NCBI RefSeq assembly: GCF_025564065.1
Contig: NZ_JAMGZK010000048.1
Location: 62,001 to 126,000 of the forward strand
Direction of reading: 5' to 3'
DNA: 64,000 nt
From: Silvania hatchlandensis
GTDB lineage: Bacteria; Pseudomonadota; Gammaproteobacteria; Enterobacterales; Enterobacteriaceae
Each line of letters starts with the position of its first letter. The first letter of the stretch is position 1. The notes beneath the pieces are model-generated. The model did no database searches. It saw nothing but the letters and a program-made list of their open reading frames with translations, and had not been told where the DNA came from. This document shows, in pieces, positions 39,697 to 51,230 of this stretch. The translations under genes and the position numbers were made by a program.

Positions 39697-42144
39697 TTAT
39701 AACCGTACCGGATCAATATGCCAGATAGTCTCGGCATACTCTTTGATGGTGCGGTCAGACGAGAAGTAGCCCATGTTGGCGATGTTGTGCATCGCTTTGG
39801 TGGTCCACTCTTCCGGCTGACGATACAGCTCGTCGACCTTGTCCTGGCAATCCACATAGCTGCGGAAGTCCGCCAGCACCTGATAGTGATCGCCAAAGTT
39901 AATCAGCGAATCCACCAGATCGCGGTAGCGGCCAGGCTCCTCCGGATTAAACAAGCCGGTGGCGATCTGGGTCAGCACCTGACGCAGCTCTTCATCCTGC
40001 TCGTAGAATTCCCGCGGCTTGTAGCCCTGCTTACGCAGCGCTTCCACCTCTTCCGCCGTATTGCCAAAGATGAAGATGTTCTCTTCACCCACGTGCTCCA
40101 GCATTTCGACGTTGGCACCGTCCAGCGTGCCGATGGTCAGCGCGCCGTTCAGGGCAAACTTCATGTTACTGGTGCCTGAGGCTTCGGTACCTGCCAGCGA
40201 GATCTGCTCAGACAGATCCGCCGCCGGAATGATCATCTGCGCCAGGCTTACGCTGTAGTTCGGGATAAAGACAATTTTCAGCTTGTCGCCAATCAGCGGA
40301 TCGTTGTTGACAACCTTCGCCACGTCGTTGATCAGGTGAATGATATGCTTCGCCATGTAGTAGGCCGAGGCGGCCTTACCGGCAAAGATGTTCACGCGCG
40401 GTACCCAATCAGCCGTTGGGTCGTCCTTGATGCGGTTGTAGCGGACGATGACGTGCAGCACGTTCATCAGTTGACGTTTGTACTCGTGGATTCGTTTGAT
40501 CTGCACGTCGAACAGTGCTTTCGGATTGGCGACCACGTTTAAGTGCAGCGCCATCCACACCGACAGCCGCTTTTTGTTCAGCAGCTTGGCGTCACGCACC
40601 GCTTTATTCACTGTCGGGAAATCCGCGTGCTGTTCCAGCTCGCTCAGCTGGCTTAAATCGGTACGCCAGGTGCGGCCGATGTTCTCATCCAGCACCTCGG
40701 AGAGCGGCTTGTTCGCCAGCGCCAGCCAGCGACGCGGCGTGACCCCGTTGGTCACGTTGCAGAAGCGCATCGGGAAGATTTTGGCAAAATCGGCAAACAG
40801 CGACTGCACCATCAGGTTGGAGTGCAGCTCGGAGACGCCGTTGACCTTGTGGCTGATCACCACCGCCAGCCACGCCATGCGCACCCGACGGCCGTTAGAC
40901 TCGTCGATAATCGACGTGCGGCTCAGCAGACCGGTGTCGTGCGGATACTGCTCCTGAACGGTTTTCAGGAAGTAATCATTGATCTCAAAGATGATCTGCA
41001 GATGGCGCGGCAGAATTTTGCCGAGCATGTCCACCGGCCAGGTTTCCAGCGCTTCGCTCATCAACGTGTGGTTGGTGTAGGAGAACACCTGGCACGTCAC
41101 ATCAAAGGCTTCATCCCAGCTGAACTTATGCTCGTCGATCAGCAGGCGCATCAGTTCCGGGATCGACAGCACCGGGTGGGTGTCGTTCAGGTGGATGGCG
41201 GTTTTCTCCGCCAGGTTCTTGTAGGTTTTGTGCAGCTGGAAGTGGCGGCTGAGAATATCCTGGATGGTCGAGGAGACCAGGAAGTATTCCTGACGCAGAC
41301 GCAGCTCACGCCCGGAATAGGTCGAGTCATCCGGGTACAGCACGCGGGAGACGTTCTCGGAGTGGTTTTTATCTTCCACTGCCGCGAAGTAATCACCCTG
41401 GTTAAATTTACCAAGGTTAATCTCGCTACTGGCCTGGGCATTCCACAGGCGCAGCGTGTTGGTGGCATCGGTGTCGTAGCCCGGAATAATCTGGTCATAG
41501 GCCACAGCCAGGATCTCTTCGGTTTCGACCCAGCGGGTTTTCTTGCCTTCCTGCTGCACACGTCCGCCGAAACGCACTTTATAGCGCGTATTGTGGCGCT
41601 TGAACTCCCACGGATTGCCATATTCCAGCCAGTAGTCCGGAGACTCTTTCTGTCGACCGTCGACAATGTTCTGTTTGAACATGCCGTAATCGTAGCGGAT
41701 GCCGTAGCCGCGTCCCGGCAGGGCGAGGGTTGCCAGCGAGTCGAGGAAGCAGGCCGCCAGACGCCCGAGGCCGCCGTTGCCTAAGCCCGGGTCGTTCTCT
41801 TCATCAATCAGCTCTTCTAAATCTAACCCCATCTCTTCCAGCGCGTTTTTTACATCGTCATAGATCCCCAGCGACAACAGCGCATTGGAAAGGGTGCGGC
41901 CAATCAAAAACTCCATCGACAGATAGTAAACCTGTCGGGTCTCCTGTGAGAGCTGGGCGCGGTTCGAGCGCAGCCAGCGTTCTACCAGCCGATCGCGCAC
42001 GGCAAACAGCGTGGCGTTCAGCCACTCGTGCTTGTTGGCGATCACCGGATCTTTGCCGATGGTGAACATCAGCTTATAAGCAATTGAGTGCTTTAACGCC
42101 TCAATGCTCAATGTGGGAGACGCGTAAGAAAAAGGTGCATTCAT
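39697..42144 (-). CDS. glgP: Glycogen phosphorylase GlgP
   Basis: 815 residues, the E. coli length. The pyridoxal-phosphate lysine lies in [16 protein letters not shown]; the regions [14 protein letters not shown] and [18 protein letters not shown] are intact. GlgP shortens glycogen outer chains to limit dextrins, releasing glucose-1-phosphate; GlgX then removes the stubs. Last gene of glgBXCAP, 19 bp after glgA. Confidence 0.98.
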   Translation of the reverse strand: MNAPFSYASPTLSIEALKHSIAYKLMFTIGKDPVIANKHEWLNATLFAVRDRLVERWLRSNRAQLSQETRQVYYLSMEFLIGRTLSNALLSLGIYDDVKNALEEMGLDLEELIDEENDPGLGNGGLGRLAACFLDSLATLALPGRGYGIRYDYGMFKQNIVDGRQKESPDYWLEYGNPWEFKRHNTRYKVRFGGRVQQEGKKTRWVETEEILAVAYDQIIPGYDTDATNTLRLWNAQASSEINLGKFNQGDYFAAVEDKNHSENVSRVLYPDDSTYSGRELRLRQEYFLVSSTIQDILSRHFQLHKTYKNLAEKTAIHLNDTHPVLSIPELMRLLIDEHKFSWDEAFDVTCQVFSYTNHTLMSEALETWPVDMLGKILPRHLQIIFEINDYFLKTVQEQYPHDTGLLSRTSIIDESNGRRVRMAWLAVVISHKVNGVSELHSNLMVQSLFADFAKIFPMRFCNVTNGVTPRRWLALANKPLSEVLDENIGRTWRTDLSQLSELEQHADFPTVNKAVRDAKLLNKKRLSVWMALHLNVVANPKALFDVQIKRIHEYKRQLMNVLHVIVRYNRIKDDPTADWVPRVNIFAGKAASAYYMAKHIIHLINDVAKVVNNDPLIGDKLKIVFIPNYSVSLAQMIIPAADLSEQISLAGTEASGTSNMKFALNGALTIGTLDGANVEMLEHVGEENIFIFGNTAEEVEALRKQGYKPREFYEQDEELRQVLTQIATGLFNPEEPGRYRDLVDSLINFGDHYQVLADFRSYVDCQDKVDELYRQPEEWTTKAMHNIANMGYFSSDRTIKEYAETIWHIDPVRL

Positions 42145-42163
42145 ATCAATGATTCCAACATTG

Positions 42164-43597
42164 TTACATCAAGCGTTGATAAAGATCGCGGTAGGACTGG
42201 GCCGCCACTTGCCAGCTAAAATCCATGGCCATCGCCTGCCGCTGAACAAAACGCCATAAAGACGGCCGCGACCACAACACGAACGCACGCCGGATCGCGC
42301 GCAGCAGCGACCACGCATTACTGTCTTCAAACACAAAACCACTGGCGATACCGTCTGCCAGGTTTTCCAGCGAGGTGTCGGATACGGTATCCGCCAGCCC
42401 GCCGGTACGGCGCACCAGCGGCAGTGTGCCGTACTTCAGACCGTACAGCTGGGTTAAGCCGCACGGCTCAAAACGACTCGGCACCAGGATAACGTCGGCC
42501 CCCGCCATGATGCGGTGTGAGAACGCCTCGTGATAGCCAATCTGTACCCCTACCTGCCCCGGATGTTCGGCCGCTGCCGCCAGGAAGCCTTCCTGCAGAA
42601 CCGGATCGCCCGCACCCAGCAGCGCCAGCTGTCCACCCTGCTCCAGCAGACCCGGCAGCGCTTCAAGCACCAGGTCGAGGCCTTTCTGGCTGGTCAGACG
42701 GCTTACCACCGCAAACAGCGGCACCTTCTCGTTGACCTTGAGCCCCATGGCGATTTGCAGCTGACGTTTGTTCTCGGCCTTATCTTCCACCGAGTCGCGG
42801 CTATAGCGCGCGGTCAGCAGCAGATCGGATTCCGGGCTCCAGATTTTTTCATCCACGCCGTTCAGAATGCCCGACAGGCGGCCTTCGCGATGACGCTGCG
42901 TCAGCAGGCCCTCCATCCCGTAGCCAAACTCCGGCTCGGTGATCTCCCGCGCGTAGGTCGGGCTCACCGCCGTAATATGATCGGCATAGTAAAGCCCGGC
43001 CTTCAGGAACGAGATCTGCCCGTTAAACTCCAGCCCGTGCATGTTAAAGAATGACGATGGCAACTCGATGTCATTCATGTGTTTGGCTAAATACAGGCCC
43101 TGGTAGGCCAGGTTATGCACCGTAAACACCGATTTTGCCGGATGACCACGCGCCGCCAGATACGCCGGGGCCAGCCCGGCATGCCAGTCGTGGGCGTGCA
43201 CCACGTCCGGACGCCAGAACGGATCCAGCCCGGTGGCCATTTCCGCCCCCACCCAGCCGAGCAGTGCAAAACGCAGCACGTTGTCGGGATAGGCGAATAA
43301 GTTAGTGTCGTGGTACGGGCTCCCTGGACGGTCATACAGATGCGGCGCGTCAATCAGGTAGATGCCCACGCCGTTGTAATGACCAAACAGTAATGTGATG
43401 CGCCCGGCAAAGGTATCGCGACGGCTGACAATCTGTGCATCAGGAATGCCGCGACGAATGTCTGGAAAAGCGGGCAACAGCACGCGGGTATCGACACCAC
43501 CGGCGATTTGCGCCGCCGGTAACGCCCCAATCACATCCGCCAGCCCGCCCGTTTTCAGCAACGGGAACATCTCAGAACATACGTGTAAAACCTGCAT
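42164..43597 (-). CDS. glgA: Glycogen synthase GlgA (GT5)
   Basis: 477 residues from the ATG at 43595-43597; an ATG directly before it (43598-43600) would add one Met. Its first base overlaps the glgC stop (TGATG). The ADP-glucose-binding Lys15 is in [11 protein letters not shown], and the C-terminal [14 protein letters not shown] and [10 protein letters not shown] are conserved. It adds glucose from ADP-glucose to alpha-1,4-glucan chains. Confidence 0.98.
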   Translation of the reverse strand: MQVLHVCSEMFPLLKTGGLADVIGALPAAQIAGGVDTRVLLPAFPDIRRGIPDAQIVSRRDTFAGRITLLFGHYNGVGIYLIDAPHLYDRPGSPYHDTNLFAYPDNVLRFALLGWVGAEMATGLDPFWRPDVVHAHDWHAGLAPAYLAARGHPAKSVFTVHNLAYQGLYLAKHMNDIELPSSFFNMHGLEFNGQISFLKAGLYYADHITAVSPTYAREITEPEFGYGMEGLLTQRHREGRLSGILNGVDEKIWSPESDLLLTARYSRDSVEDKAENKRQLQIAMGLKVNEKVPLFAVVSRLTSQKGLDLVLEALPGLLEQGGQLALLGAGDPVLQEGFLAAAAEHPGQVGVQIGYHEAFSHRIMAGADVILVPSRFEPCGLTQLYGLKYGTLPLVRRTGGLADTVSDTSLENLADGIASGFVFEDSNAWSLLRAIRRAFVLWSRPSLWRFVQRQAMAMDFSWQVAAQSYRDLYQRLM

Positions 43598-44892
43598 CAT
43601 CGCTCCTGTTTGATCTGCAGTTTGCGCAGCATTTCACGCGTAACCAGTACGATGCCCTCTTCGGAGCGATAGAAGCGACGCGCATCCTCTTCGGCGTTCT
43701 CGCCAATCACCATGCCCTCAGGAATGATACAGGCCCGGTCGATCACGCAACGACGCAAACGGCATGAGCGTCCAACCCATACGTCTGGCAACAATACTGT
43801 CGAATCAATGTTGCAGAAAGAATTCACCCGCACGCGCGGGAACAGCACCGACTGCACCACCACCGAGCCCGAAATGATACAACCGCCGGAGACCAGCGAG
43901 TTCAGCGTCATGCCGTGGCTACCGGTGCGGTCCTGCACAAACTTCGCCGGCGGCAGCGACTCCATGTGCGTGCGGATCGGCCAGTTGTGGTCGTACATGT
44001 CCAGTTCCGGCGTTACTGAGGCGAGATCCAGGTTGGCCTTCCAGTACGCTTCCAGTGTCCCGACATCGCGCCAGTAAGGTTCTGCATTCGGATCGGACTG
44101 CACGCAGGACAATGGGAATGGATGTGCATAAGCCATGCCAGCCTTGGTGATTTTCGGGATGATATCTTTACCGAAGTCGTGACTGGAATTCTCTTCCTTG
44201 TCGTCCTCTTCCAGCAACTGATAAAGGTATTCAGCATCAAAGATATAGATGCCCATGCTGGCAAGAGAGCGGGTCGGGTCGCCCGGCATGGCTGGCGGGT
44301 TTGCCGGTTTTTCGACAAACTCGATCACCTTGTCGTTTTCATCCACCGCCATCACGCCAAACGCCGTCGCTTCGGCAATGGGCACCGGCATGCAGGCAAC
44401 GGTGCAGCGTGCACCTTTTTCGACGTGGTCGATCAGCATCCGCGAGTAGTCTTGCTTGTAGATATGGTCCCCAGCGAGGATCACCACGTATTCAGCGTCA
44501 TAGCGACGAATAATGTCGAGGTTCTGCGTCACCGCATCCGCCGTGCCGCGATACCAGTTTTCACCGTGCATGCGTTGCTGAGCGGGCAGAAGGTCGACAA
44601 ACTCATTCATCTCTTCGCTGAAGAAGGACCAGCCGCGCTGGATGTGCTGCACCAGGGTATGGGACTGGTACTGGGTGATCACGCCGATGCGGCGGATGCC
44701 AGAGTTAAGACAGTTAGAAAGGGCAAAATCGATGATACGGAATTTACCACCGAAGTGGACGGCGGGTTTGGCGCGCTTAATCGTTAAATCTTTTAATCGG
44801 GTACCGCGGCCGCCAGCAAGAATCAGGGCAACAGATTTTAATGGAAGCTGACGCGCTAACATTAGTGGGTCGTTCTTTTCTAACCTAACCAT
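43597..44892 (-). CDS. glgC: Glucose-1-phosphate adenylyltransferase GlgC
   Basis: 431 residues from the ATG at 44890-44892, which has AAAGGAG six bases upstream. A TTG two codons earlier is in frame but lies too close to that site. Nucleotidyltransferase signature [15 protein letters not shown], catalytic-region [12 protein letters not shown], and C-terminal beta-helix with the allosteric part. It makes ADP-glucose, the committed and regulated step of glycogen synthesis (activated by fructose-1,6-bisphosphate, inhibited by AMP in E. coli). Confidence 0.98.
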   Translation of the reverse strand: MVRLEKNDPLMLARQLPLKSVALILAGGRGTRLKDLTIKRAKPAVHFGGKFRIIDFALSNCLNSGIRRIGVITQYQSHTLVQHIQRGWSFFSEEMNEFVDLLPAQQRMHGENWYRGTADAVTQNLDIIRRYDAEYVVILAGDHIYKQDYSRMLIDHVEKGARCTVACMPVPIAEATAFGVMAVDENDKVIEFVEKPANPPAMPGDPTRSLASMGIYIFDAEYLYQLLEEDDKEENSSHDFGKDIIPKITKAGMAYAHPFPLSCVQSDPNAEPYWRDVGTLEAYWKANLDLASVTPELDMYDHNWPIRTHMESLPPAKFVQDRTGSHGMTLNSLVSGGCIISGSVVVQSVLFPRVRVNSFCNIDSTVLLPDVWVGRSCRLRRCVIDRACIIPEGMVIGENAEEDARRFYRSEEGIVLVTREMLRKLQIKQER

Positions 44893-44910
44893 GATCAACT
44901 CCTTTTATTA

Positions 44911-46884
44911 TCATCTCTGGAATACGCACACACCGTTTGCAGGTCCATGCCAGACTGTCATCACGACCGGATTATCTTCTCCGGCAAATGGGGGGATCGC
45001 CCGCCACTCTCCTTCAGGTAAAACAATGTCGGCAACCTCATGGGTAGCGTTAAACGTAATGAGCCAGCTATCCGAAAGCAGGATTTGCAGGCAGGGAACG
45101 TCGTTGTGCCACTCATGTGTCGCTAACGGCTGCGCGGCTTTATTCAGCCAGCGCACGTTGCCATCACCCTCTTCCCACCACTGATTCCGTGTGAGCGCAG
45201 GGATCTGCTGACGCAGATGGATTAGCGCAGCGGTAAACTCGGCTAATCCACTGTTTGCCTGCTGCCAGTCAAGCCAGGTTAAGGGGTTATCCTGACAGTA
45301 GGCGTTATTGTTGCCGTGCTGGCTGTGACCATGTTCATCCCCTGCCAGCAGCATCGGCGTTCCCTGCGATAAAAGCAGCGTGGTAAGCAAGGCGTGCACG
45401 CTGGCACGGCGTCGCTCAATGACATCCAGCTTGCCACTTAATCCTTCAATACCATGGTTGTAACTGTGGTTACTGAAGGTGCCGTCACGATTTTCTTCAC
45501 CATTGGCTTCGTTATGTTTCTGATTGAAGCAAACGCAGTCGCGCAAGGTGAAGCCGTCGTGCGCCGTCAGCAGGTTGATCGACGCAGAGGGCAGCCGTCC
45601 ATTGTGTCTGAACAGATCGCTGGATGCCGCAAAGCGGCCGGCGAAATCCGCCAGCGACAGATCGTGCGCCAGCCAGAAGCGGCGCGCGCTATCACGGTAG
45701 TGATCGTTCCACTCCGCAAACAGCGGCGGGAAATTCCCGACCTGATAACCACCGGGGCCCACATCCCACGGCTCAGCAATCAGCTTGACGCGTGACAGCA
45801 GCGGGCAGTTTTTAATGGCCTCAAACAGCGGCGACTGCGGATTGAAGTCCGGCGTACGGCCAATAACCGACGCCAGGTCGAAACGAAAACCGTCGACATG
45901 GAAGGTTTCAACCCAGTATTTAAGGCATTCATACGCGTAATGCATCACCGCCGGATGGCTGAGATTGAGCGTGTTACCGCAGCCGGTCCAGTTGTGGTAA
46001 TCGCCATCCTCTCTTAACCAATAATAGCTACGGTTATCGATTCCGCGCAGGGAGAAGGTCGGTCCCTCCAGATCGAGCTCGGCACTGTGGTTCAGCACCA
46101 CGTCGAGGATCACCTCAATACCCGCTTCGTGCAGGGCTTTAACCGCATCGCGAAACTCATCCCGGGCACGCGCCGGATGGGCGGCATAGCGCGGATCGAG
46201 GGCAAACATCGCCATCGGGTTGTAGCCCCAGTAGTTGCTGAGACCCAGGCGCTGCAGGCGCGGCTCGCTGGAAAAATGGGCCACCGGCAGCAGCTCCAGG
46301 GCGGTAATGCCCAGCTGCCTGAAATAGGCAATCATCAGTGGATGAGAGAGCGCTTTGTAGGTGCCGCGGATCGCTTCCGGGAGGCCCGGATGCAGATACG
46401 TCAGCCCCTTCACATGCGCTTCATAGATCACCGTCTTGCCCCAGGGGGTATTGGGCGGTGCGTCGTCTTCCCAGTCATAGTGGTCACACACCACCACGCT
46501 TTTGGCCGCCGCCAATGCGCTGTCGCGGTGATCCGGCGCGTCTTTACCACCATGCAGGACCACGTCGTCGTTCAGCATCCCCTCAACGCTATGCGCGCAG
46601 GGATCGAGCAGTAGCTTCGCTGGGTTAAAACGGTGCCCGTTGCCCGGTTCCCAGGGGCCGTGAACCCGAAAGCCGTAGTGCGTGCCGGGGCGGGCGCTCT
46701 CCAGGTAGCCGTGCCAGATATCCCCGCTGCGACCCGGAAGATCGTACCGATGCTCATTGCCGTTGCCGTCAAACACGCAGAGTTCAACCCGCTCCGCATG
46801 GGCGGAAAAGAGGGTGAAATTCACCCCCTTGCCGTCATAGCTGGCGCCGAGCGGAGCAGGTTGACCGGCCGTGAGTTGGGTCAT
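44911..46884 (-). CDS. glgX: Glycogen debranching enzyme GlgX
   Basis: 657 residues, GH13 with an N-terminal CBM48 ([20 protein letters not shown]). Catalytic motifs are [18 protein letters not shown] (nucleophile Asp), [10 protein letters not shown] (acid/base Glu) and TAHDGFTL. It hydrolyses the alpha-1,6 bonds of phosphorylase-limit dextrins. The start overlaps the glgB stop by 4 bp, and glgC begins 18 bp downstream. Confidence 0.98.
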   Translation of the reverse strand: MTQLTAGQPAPLGASYDGKGVNFTLFSAHAERVELCVFDGNGNEHRYDLPGRSGDIWHGYLESARPGTHYGFRVHGPWEPGNGHRFNPAKLLLDPCAHSVEGMLNDDVVLHGGKDAPDHRDSALAAAKSVVVCDHYDWEDDAPPNTPWGKTVIYEAHVKGLTYLHPGLPEAIRGTYKALSHPLMIAYFRQLGITALELLPVAHFSSEPRLQRLGLSNYWGYNPMAMFALDPRYAAHPARARDEFRDAVKALHEAGIEVILDVVLNHSAELDLEGPTFSLRGIDNRSYYWLREDGDYHNWTGCGNTLNLSHPAVMHYAYECLKYWVETFHVDGFRFDLASVIGRTPDFNPQSPLFEAIKNCPLLSRVKLIAEPWDVGPGGYQVGNFPPLFAEWNDHYRDSARRFWLAHDLSLADFAGRFAASSDLFRHNGRLPSASINLLTAHDGFTLRDCVCFNQKHNEANGEENRDGTFSNHSYNHGIEGLSGKLDVIERRRASVHALLTTLLLSQGTPMLLAGDEHGHSQHGNNNAYCQDNPLTWLDWQQANSGLAEFTAALIHLRQQIPALTRNQWWEEGDGNVRWLNKAAQPLATHEWHNDVPCLQILLSDSWLITFNATHEVADIVLPEGEWRAIPPFAGEDNPVVMTVWHGPANGVCVFQR

Positions 46885-49067
46885 TCCCCCTCCCGGACCA
46901 GCCAGATGGTGGACAGCGGCGGCAGGGTAATACTCAGTGAGTTTGCACGTCCGTGGCTCTCCTGCTCATCGCTCTGGACCAGACCGCCGTTGCCCGCATT
47001 GCTGCCGTGATAGTGCATCGAGTCGGTATTCAGCGCCTCGCGCCATTTACCCGGCTGATTGATGCCGAAGCGGTAGTGATGGCGAGTCACCGGGGTGAAG
47101 TTGCTGGCGACGATGATTTCGTTGCCCGCTTTGTCGCGGCGGACAAAGATCAGCACCGAGCGCTCGTTGTCATCCACCACCAGCCACTCGAAGCCGTAGT
47201 CGTCAAAATCGAGTTCATGCAGCGCTTTGTGGTGACGATAGGTGCGGTTGAGGTCGCGGACCAGGCGCTGGACGCCATGGTGCCAGTTGTCACCGCCGTC
47301 CAGCAGATGCCAGTCAAGGCTGGCGTCGTGGTTCCACTCGCGCCCCTGCGCAAACTCGTTGCCCATGAACAGCAACTTTTTGCCTGGGAAGGCGAACATC
47401 CAGCCGTAGTAGGCGCGCAGGTTGGCAAATCGTTGCCACGCGTCGCCCGGCATGCGGTCGAGAATCGATTTTTTGCCGTGAACCACTTCATCGTGAGAGA
47501 GCGGCAGGACAAAGTTTTCGGTGCTGTTGTAGAGCATGCCGAAGGTCAGCTTGTTGTGGTGATATTGGCGGTGGACCGGATCCAGCTTCATGTAATCCAG
47601 CGTGTCGTGCATCCACCCGAGGTTCCACTTAAACCAGAAGCCGAGGCCGCCCATCGACGGCGGGCGGGAAACGCCCGGAAAATCGGTCGACTCTTCTGCC
47701 ATCGTCACTGCGCCCGGCACCTGCTCGCCAAGAATACGGTTGGTGCTGCGTAAAAACTCAATCGCTTCGAGATTTTCACGCCCGCCGAATTCGTTGGGGA
47801 TCCACTCCCCCTCTTTACGGCTGTAGTCGCGGTAAATCATTGACGCCACCGCATCCACGCGCAGGGCATCAATGCCGAAGCGCTCGATCCAGTACAGGGC
47901 GTTGCCCACCAGATAGTTGGTCACTTCCCGGCGACCGTAGTTGTAGATCAGGGTATTCCAGTCCTGATGGAAGCCTTCGCGCGGATCGCTGTGCTCATAC
48001 AGGTTGGTGCCGTCGAATTCCGACAAGCCAAAATCATCGGACGGGAAGTGGCCCGGCACCCAGTCGAGGATCACGTTCAGCCCGGCGGCATGCGCGGCGT
48101 TGATAAAGTAGCGGAAGTCGTCGCGGGTGCCGAAGCGGCGGGTCGGGGCGTACATGCCGGTTGGCTGATAGCCCCAGCTGCCGTCAAAAGGGTGTTCGTT
48201 AATCGGCAGCAGCTCAAGATGGGTAAAGCCCATCCACTTGGCGTACGGCACCAGCTGGTCGGCAAGCTCCCGGTAGCTGAGCCAGAAATTGTTCTCGGTA
48301 TGGCGACGCCAGGAGCCGAGATGGACTTCATAAATCGAAATCGGCATGTCGAACTGGTTGGCGCGGATGCGCTCCTCGCTCTGGGCGACTTTCTCGGGCA
48401 GGCCGCAGATCAGGGAGGCGGTTTCCGGGCGCATTTGCGCTTCGAAAGCATACGGGTCGGCTTTGATACGCAGCTTGCCGTTTGCATCAATCATTTCGTA
48501 TTTATAAAGTTGACCGTTTTGCGCACCGGGGATGAACAGCTCCCAGATGCCGGTTTCACGGCGCAGGCGCATTGGATGGCGGCGGCCGTCCCAGTAGTTG
48601 AACTGCCCCACCACCGAGACGCGTCGGGCGTTCGGTGCCCAGACGGTAAAGCGGGTGCCGGTGATGCCGTCCATGGTGTCGGCATGGGCACCCAGCGTTT
48701 CATACGGGCGCAGGTGCGTGCCTTCGGACAGCAGCCATGCATCCATCTCCTGCAGCAGCGGACCAAAGCTGTAGGGATCGTCGATCAGATTTTGTTGCCC
48801 ATGCCAGAGAACGGCGAGCTGATAGCGGAAAATGTTTTTGCGGCGGGCCATCACGCCAGCAAAGAAACCGCGTGAGTCGATACATTCAAGCTTACCCACC
48901 TTGCGGCCGGTTTTTGGTTCAATCACCCAGACTTCCGTCGCGTCAGGTAACAATGCGCGCACTTCCAGCCCTGCCTCTGTGCGGTGCATACCAAGTACAG
49001 AAAACGGATCGGCAAAATGACCCGCGATAAGCGCATTAATCACGTCTCTATCAATACGAACGGACAT
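46881..49067 (-). CDS. glgB: 1,4-alpha-glucan branching enzyme GlgB
   Basis: 728 residues from the ATG at 49065-49067 ([20 protein letters not shown]). Another ATG at 49074-49076 is in frame, but the GGAT ribosome site lies almost on it. Two N-terminal CBM48-like modules, then the GH13 barrel with [26 protein letters not shown] (nucleophile) and [10 protein letters not shown] (acid/base). It makes alpha-1,6 branches in glycogen. First gene of the operon; the promoter should lie in the 251 bp before it. Confidence 0.98.
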   Translation of the reverse strand: MSVRIDRDVINALIAGHFADPFSVLGMHRTEAGLEVRALLPDATEVWVIEPKTGRKVGKLECIDSRGFFAGVMARRKNIFRYQLAVLWHGQQNLIDDPYSFGPLLQEMDAWLLSEGTHLRPYETLGAHADTMDGITGTRFTVWAPNARRVSVVGQFNYWDGRRHPMRLRRETGIWELFIPGAQNGQLYKYEMIDANGKLRIKADPYAFEAQMRPETASLICGLPEKVAQSEERIRANQFDMPISIYEVHLGSWRRHTENNFWLSYRELADQLVPYAKWMGFTHLELLPINEHPFDGSWGYQPTGMYAPTRRFGTRDDFRYFINAAHAAGLNVILDWVPGHFPSDDFGLSEFDGTNLYEHSDPREGFHQDWNTLIYNYGRREVTNYLVGNALYWIERFGIDALRVDAVASMIYRDYSRKEGEWIPNEFGGRENLEAIEFLRSTNRILGEQVPGAVTMAEESTDFPGVSRPPSMGGLGFWFKWNLGWMHDTLDYMKLDPVHRQYHHNKLTFGMLYNSTENFVLPLSHDEVVHGKKSILDRMPGDAWQRFANLRAYYGWMFAFPGKKLLFMGNEFAQGREWNHDASLDWHLLDGGDNWHHGVQRLVRDLNRTYRHHKALHELDFDDYGFEWLVVDDNERSVLIFVRRDKAGNEIIVASNFTPVTRHHYRFGINQPGKWREALNTDSMHYHGSNAGNGGLVQSDEQESHGRANSLSITLPPLSTIWLVREGE

Positions 49068-49276
49068 GGTGTTCATCCTGTTATCTTATTCGCCGCCCCC
49101 CTTCGCGCGCAGGGTACAGCTTTAATGTGACCTGTACGGAACAGCACTTATGTGCATCCTCTCTGTTCCATCCAACTTCCAGACGAGATGCACGACATCT
49201 CGCATAAAGCATAGCCAACGCTGTGTATGACTCCTGATAAATAACCAACCAAATGCGTTTTAGTCCTTTATTACGC

Positions 49277-49303
49277 AAAAAAAGGGGTGACACATCACCC
49301 CTT
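49277..49303 (-). terminator. Rho-independent terminator of asd
   Basis: On the minus strand, AAGGGGTGA and TCACCCCTT form a 9-bp stem with a 4-base loop, followed by a run of seven T before GCG. It lies about 15 bp past the asd stop. Confidence 0.93.
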
Positions 49304-49318
49304 AGTATTAATACGTTA

Positions 49319-50425
49319 TTACGCCAGCTGGCGCAGCATCCTGCGTAGCGGCTCGGCGGCACCCCACAAAAGCTGGTCGCCGACGGTAAAGGCGGACAAG
49401 TATTCCGGCCCCATGTTCAGCTTGCGCAGGCGCCCTACCGGAGTGGTCAGCGTGCCGGTAACGGCCGCTGGGGTCAGTTCACGCACGGTAATGTCGCGAT
49501 CGTTCGGGACGACTTTTGCCCACTGATTGTGCGAAGCGAGCAATTCCTCCACTGTTTGTATGGATACATCTTTTTTCATTTTAATGGTGAATGCCTGGCT
49601 GTGGCAGCGCAGCGCACCCACGCGCACGCACAGACCATCAACCGGGATCGGCGAGGCGGTGCGCAGAATTTTGTTGGTCTCTGCCTGGCCTTTCCACTCT
49701 TCGCGGCTCTGGCCGTTGTCCAGCTGCTTATCGATCCACGGGATCAGGCTACCGGCCAGCGGTACGCCAAAGTTATCCACCGGCAAGTCGCCGCTGCGGC
49801 TAAGCGCCGTCACTTTGCGTTCGATATCCAGAATGGCCGATGCCGGGTTTGCCAGCTCAGTGGCAACATGCTGGTGCAGATGACCCATCTGGCTCAGCAG
49901 CTCACGCATATGGCGCGCGCCGCCGCCGGAGGCTGCCTGGTAAGTGGCTACGGAGACCCACTCCACCAGATCCTGAGCAAACAGGCCGCCGAGCGACATC
50001 AGCATCAGGCTGACCGTGCAGTTGCCGCCGACGAAGGTTTTCACGCCGTTGTTCAGGCCGTCGGTGATGACATCCTGGTTAACCGGGTCAAGAATAATGA
50101 TGGCGTCGTCTTTCATGCGCAGCGAAGAGGCTGCATCAATCCAGTATCCCTGCCAGCCGCTTTCACGAAGCTTTGGATAAATTTCGTTGGTATAATCGCC
50201 GCCCTGGCAGGTAACGATAATATCCAGCGCCTTCAGCGCTTCCAGATCAAATGCGTCCTGAAGCGTACCGGTGGACGCAGTGCCAAATGCAGGCGCAGCC
50301 TGCCCAAGCTGGGAAGTGGAGAAGAAGACCGGACGGATGGCGTCAAAATCGCGCTCCTCAACCATGCGTTGCATGAGTACAGAGCCGACCATACCGCGCC
50401 AGCCGATAAAACCAACGTTTTTCAT
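49319..50425 (-). CDS. asd: Aspartate-semialdehyde dehydrogenase Asd
   Basis: 368 residues from the ATG at 50423-50425 ([20 protein letters not shown]). The frame is open upstream to 50509 without support. The NADP-binding motif is GWRGMVGS (8-15), the catalytic Cys136 is in [10 protein letters not shown], and the catalytic His lies in [10 protein letters not shown]. It makes aspartate semialdehyde for lysine/DAP, methionine and threonine, so it is essential for the cell wall. Single gene with its own terminator; divergent from yhgN. Confidence 0.98.
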   Translation of the reverse strand: MKNVGFIGWRGMVGSVLMQRMVEERDFDAIRPVFFSTSQLGQAAPAFGTASTGTLQDAFDLEALKALDIIVTCQGGDYTNEIYPKLRESGWQGYWIDAASSLRMKDDAIIILDPVNQDVITDGLNNGVKTFVGGNCTVSLMLMSLGGLFAQDLVEWVSVATYQAASGGGARHMRELLSQMGHLHQHVATELANPASAILDIERKVTALSRSGDLPVDNFGVPLAGSLIPWIDKQLDNGQSREEWKGQAETNKILRTASPIPVDGLCVRVGALRCHSQAFTIKMKKDVSIQTVEELLASHNQWAKVVPNDRDITVRELTPAAVTGTLTTPVGRLRKLNMGPEYLSAFTVGDQLLWGAAEPLRRMLRQLA

Positions 50426-50600
50426 AGCGTGTTTTCCTGCAGAGATGTGTGCTGAATATGCGAGCCAGAATCCTACTGGCACTGCTCTCACCTTACAAAA
50501 TGCAGCCAAAGTCGCAAGTGAAATAAATCAATGATTACGCCGCTATAAGTAATACCACTTATTACCACAATGAATACAGGGAGTTTGAGGGACAGATAAC

Positions 50601-51194
50601 ATGACTGAAATTATTTCTGCAGCGGTGCTGCTTATCCTGATTATGGACCCGCTCGGGAACCTGCCGATCTTTATGTCGGTGCTGAAACACACTGAGCCGA
50701 AGCGGCGTCGGGCGATCATGATCCGCGAGCTGTTAATCGCGCTGCTGGTGATGTTTATCTTCCTGTTCGCGGGAGAAAAGATCCTCGGCTTCCTGAATTT
50801 ACGCGCTGAAACAGTCTCAATCTCGGGCGGTATTATTTTGTTTTTGATCGCCATTAAGATGATCTTCCCCAGCGCCGAAGGGAGCAGCAGCGGCCTGCCT
50901 GCCGGTGAAGAGCCGTTTATCGTGCCGCTGGCGATCCCGCTGGTCGCCGGCCCGACCATTCTGGCAACCCTGATGCTGCTGTCGCATCAGTATCCGAACC
51001 AGATGAGTCATCTGGTGATCGCCCTGCTGCTGGCCTGGGGCGGCACCTTCGTGATTTTGCTGCAATCGTCGCTGTTTTTACGCCTGCTCGGCGAGAAAGG
51101 GGTGAATGCGCTGGAACGGCTGATGGGATTGATTCTGGTGATGATGGCCACGCAGATGTTCCTGGATGGGATCAGGGCGTGGATGAAGGGGTAA
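50601..51194 (+). CDS. yhgN: YhgN, MarC-family inner-membrane protein
   Basis: 197 residues with six predicted membrane helices. The MarC/UPF0056 signatures are MDPLGNLPIFM at the N-terminus and IPLVAGPTILATLMLL in the middle. The function of the family is unknown; an amino-acid or drug transport role has been suggested but not shown. The ATG follows GAGGGACAGATAAC. In E. coli the next gene is gntU; here two foreign genes intervene. Confidence 0.93.
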   Translation: MTEIISAAVLLILIMDPLGNLPIFMSVLKHTEPKRRRAIMIRELLIALLVMFIFLFAGEKILGFLNLRAETVSISGGIILFLIAIKMIFPSAEGSSSGLPAGEEPFIVPLAIPLVAGPTILATLMLLSHQYPNQMSHLVIALLLAWGGTFVILLQSSLFLRLLGEKGVNALERLMGLILVMMATQMFLDGIRAWMKG

Positions 51195-51200
51195 ACGCAC

Positions 51201-51219
51201 TGCGCCCGACTCGGGCGCA
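51201..51219. terminator. Hairpin between yhgN and the DprA-like gene
   Basis: TGCGCCCGA-C-TCGGGCGCA is a palindrome with stem of 7-9 bp in the 36-bp convergent gap. It lacks a clear T-run; it likely serves yhgN and marks the left edge of the inserted block. Confidence 0.55.
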
Positions 51220-51230
51220 ACGTCGATTAT

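Noticed and set aside
40822-41784. 320-residue plus-strand frame opposite glgP
   Set aside because: Antisense to glgP, which is conserved along its full length.
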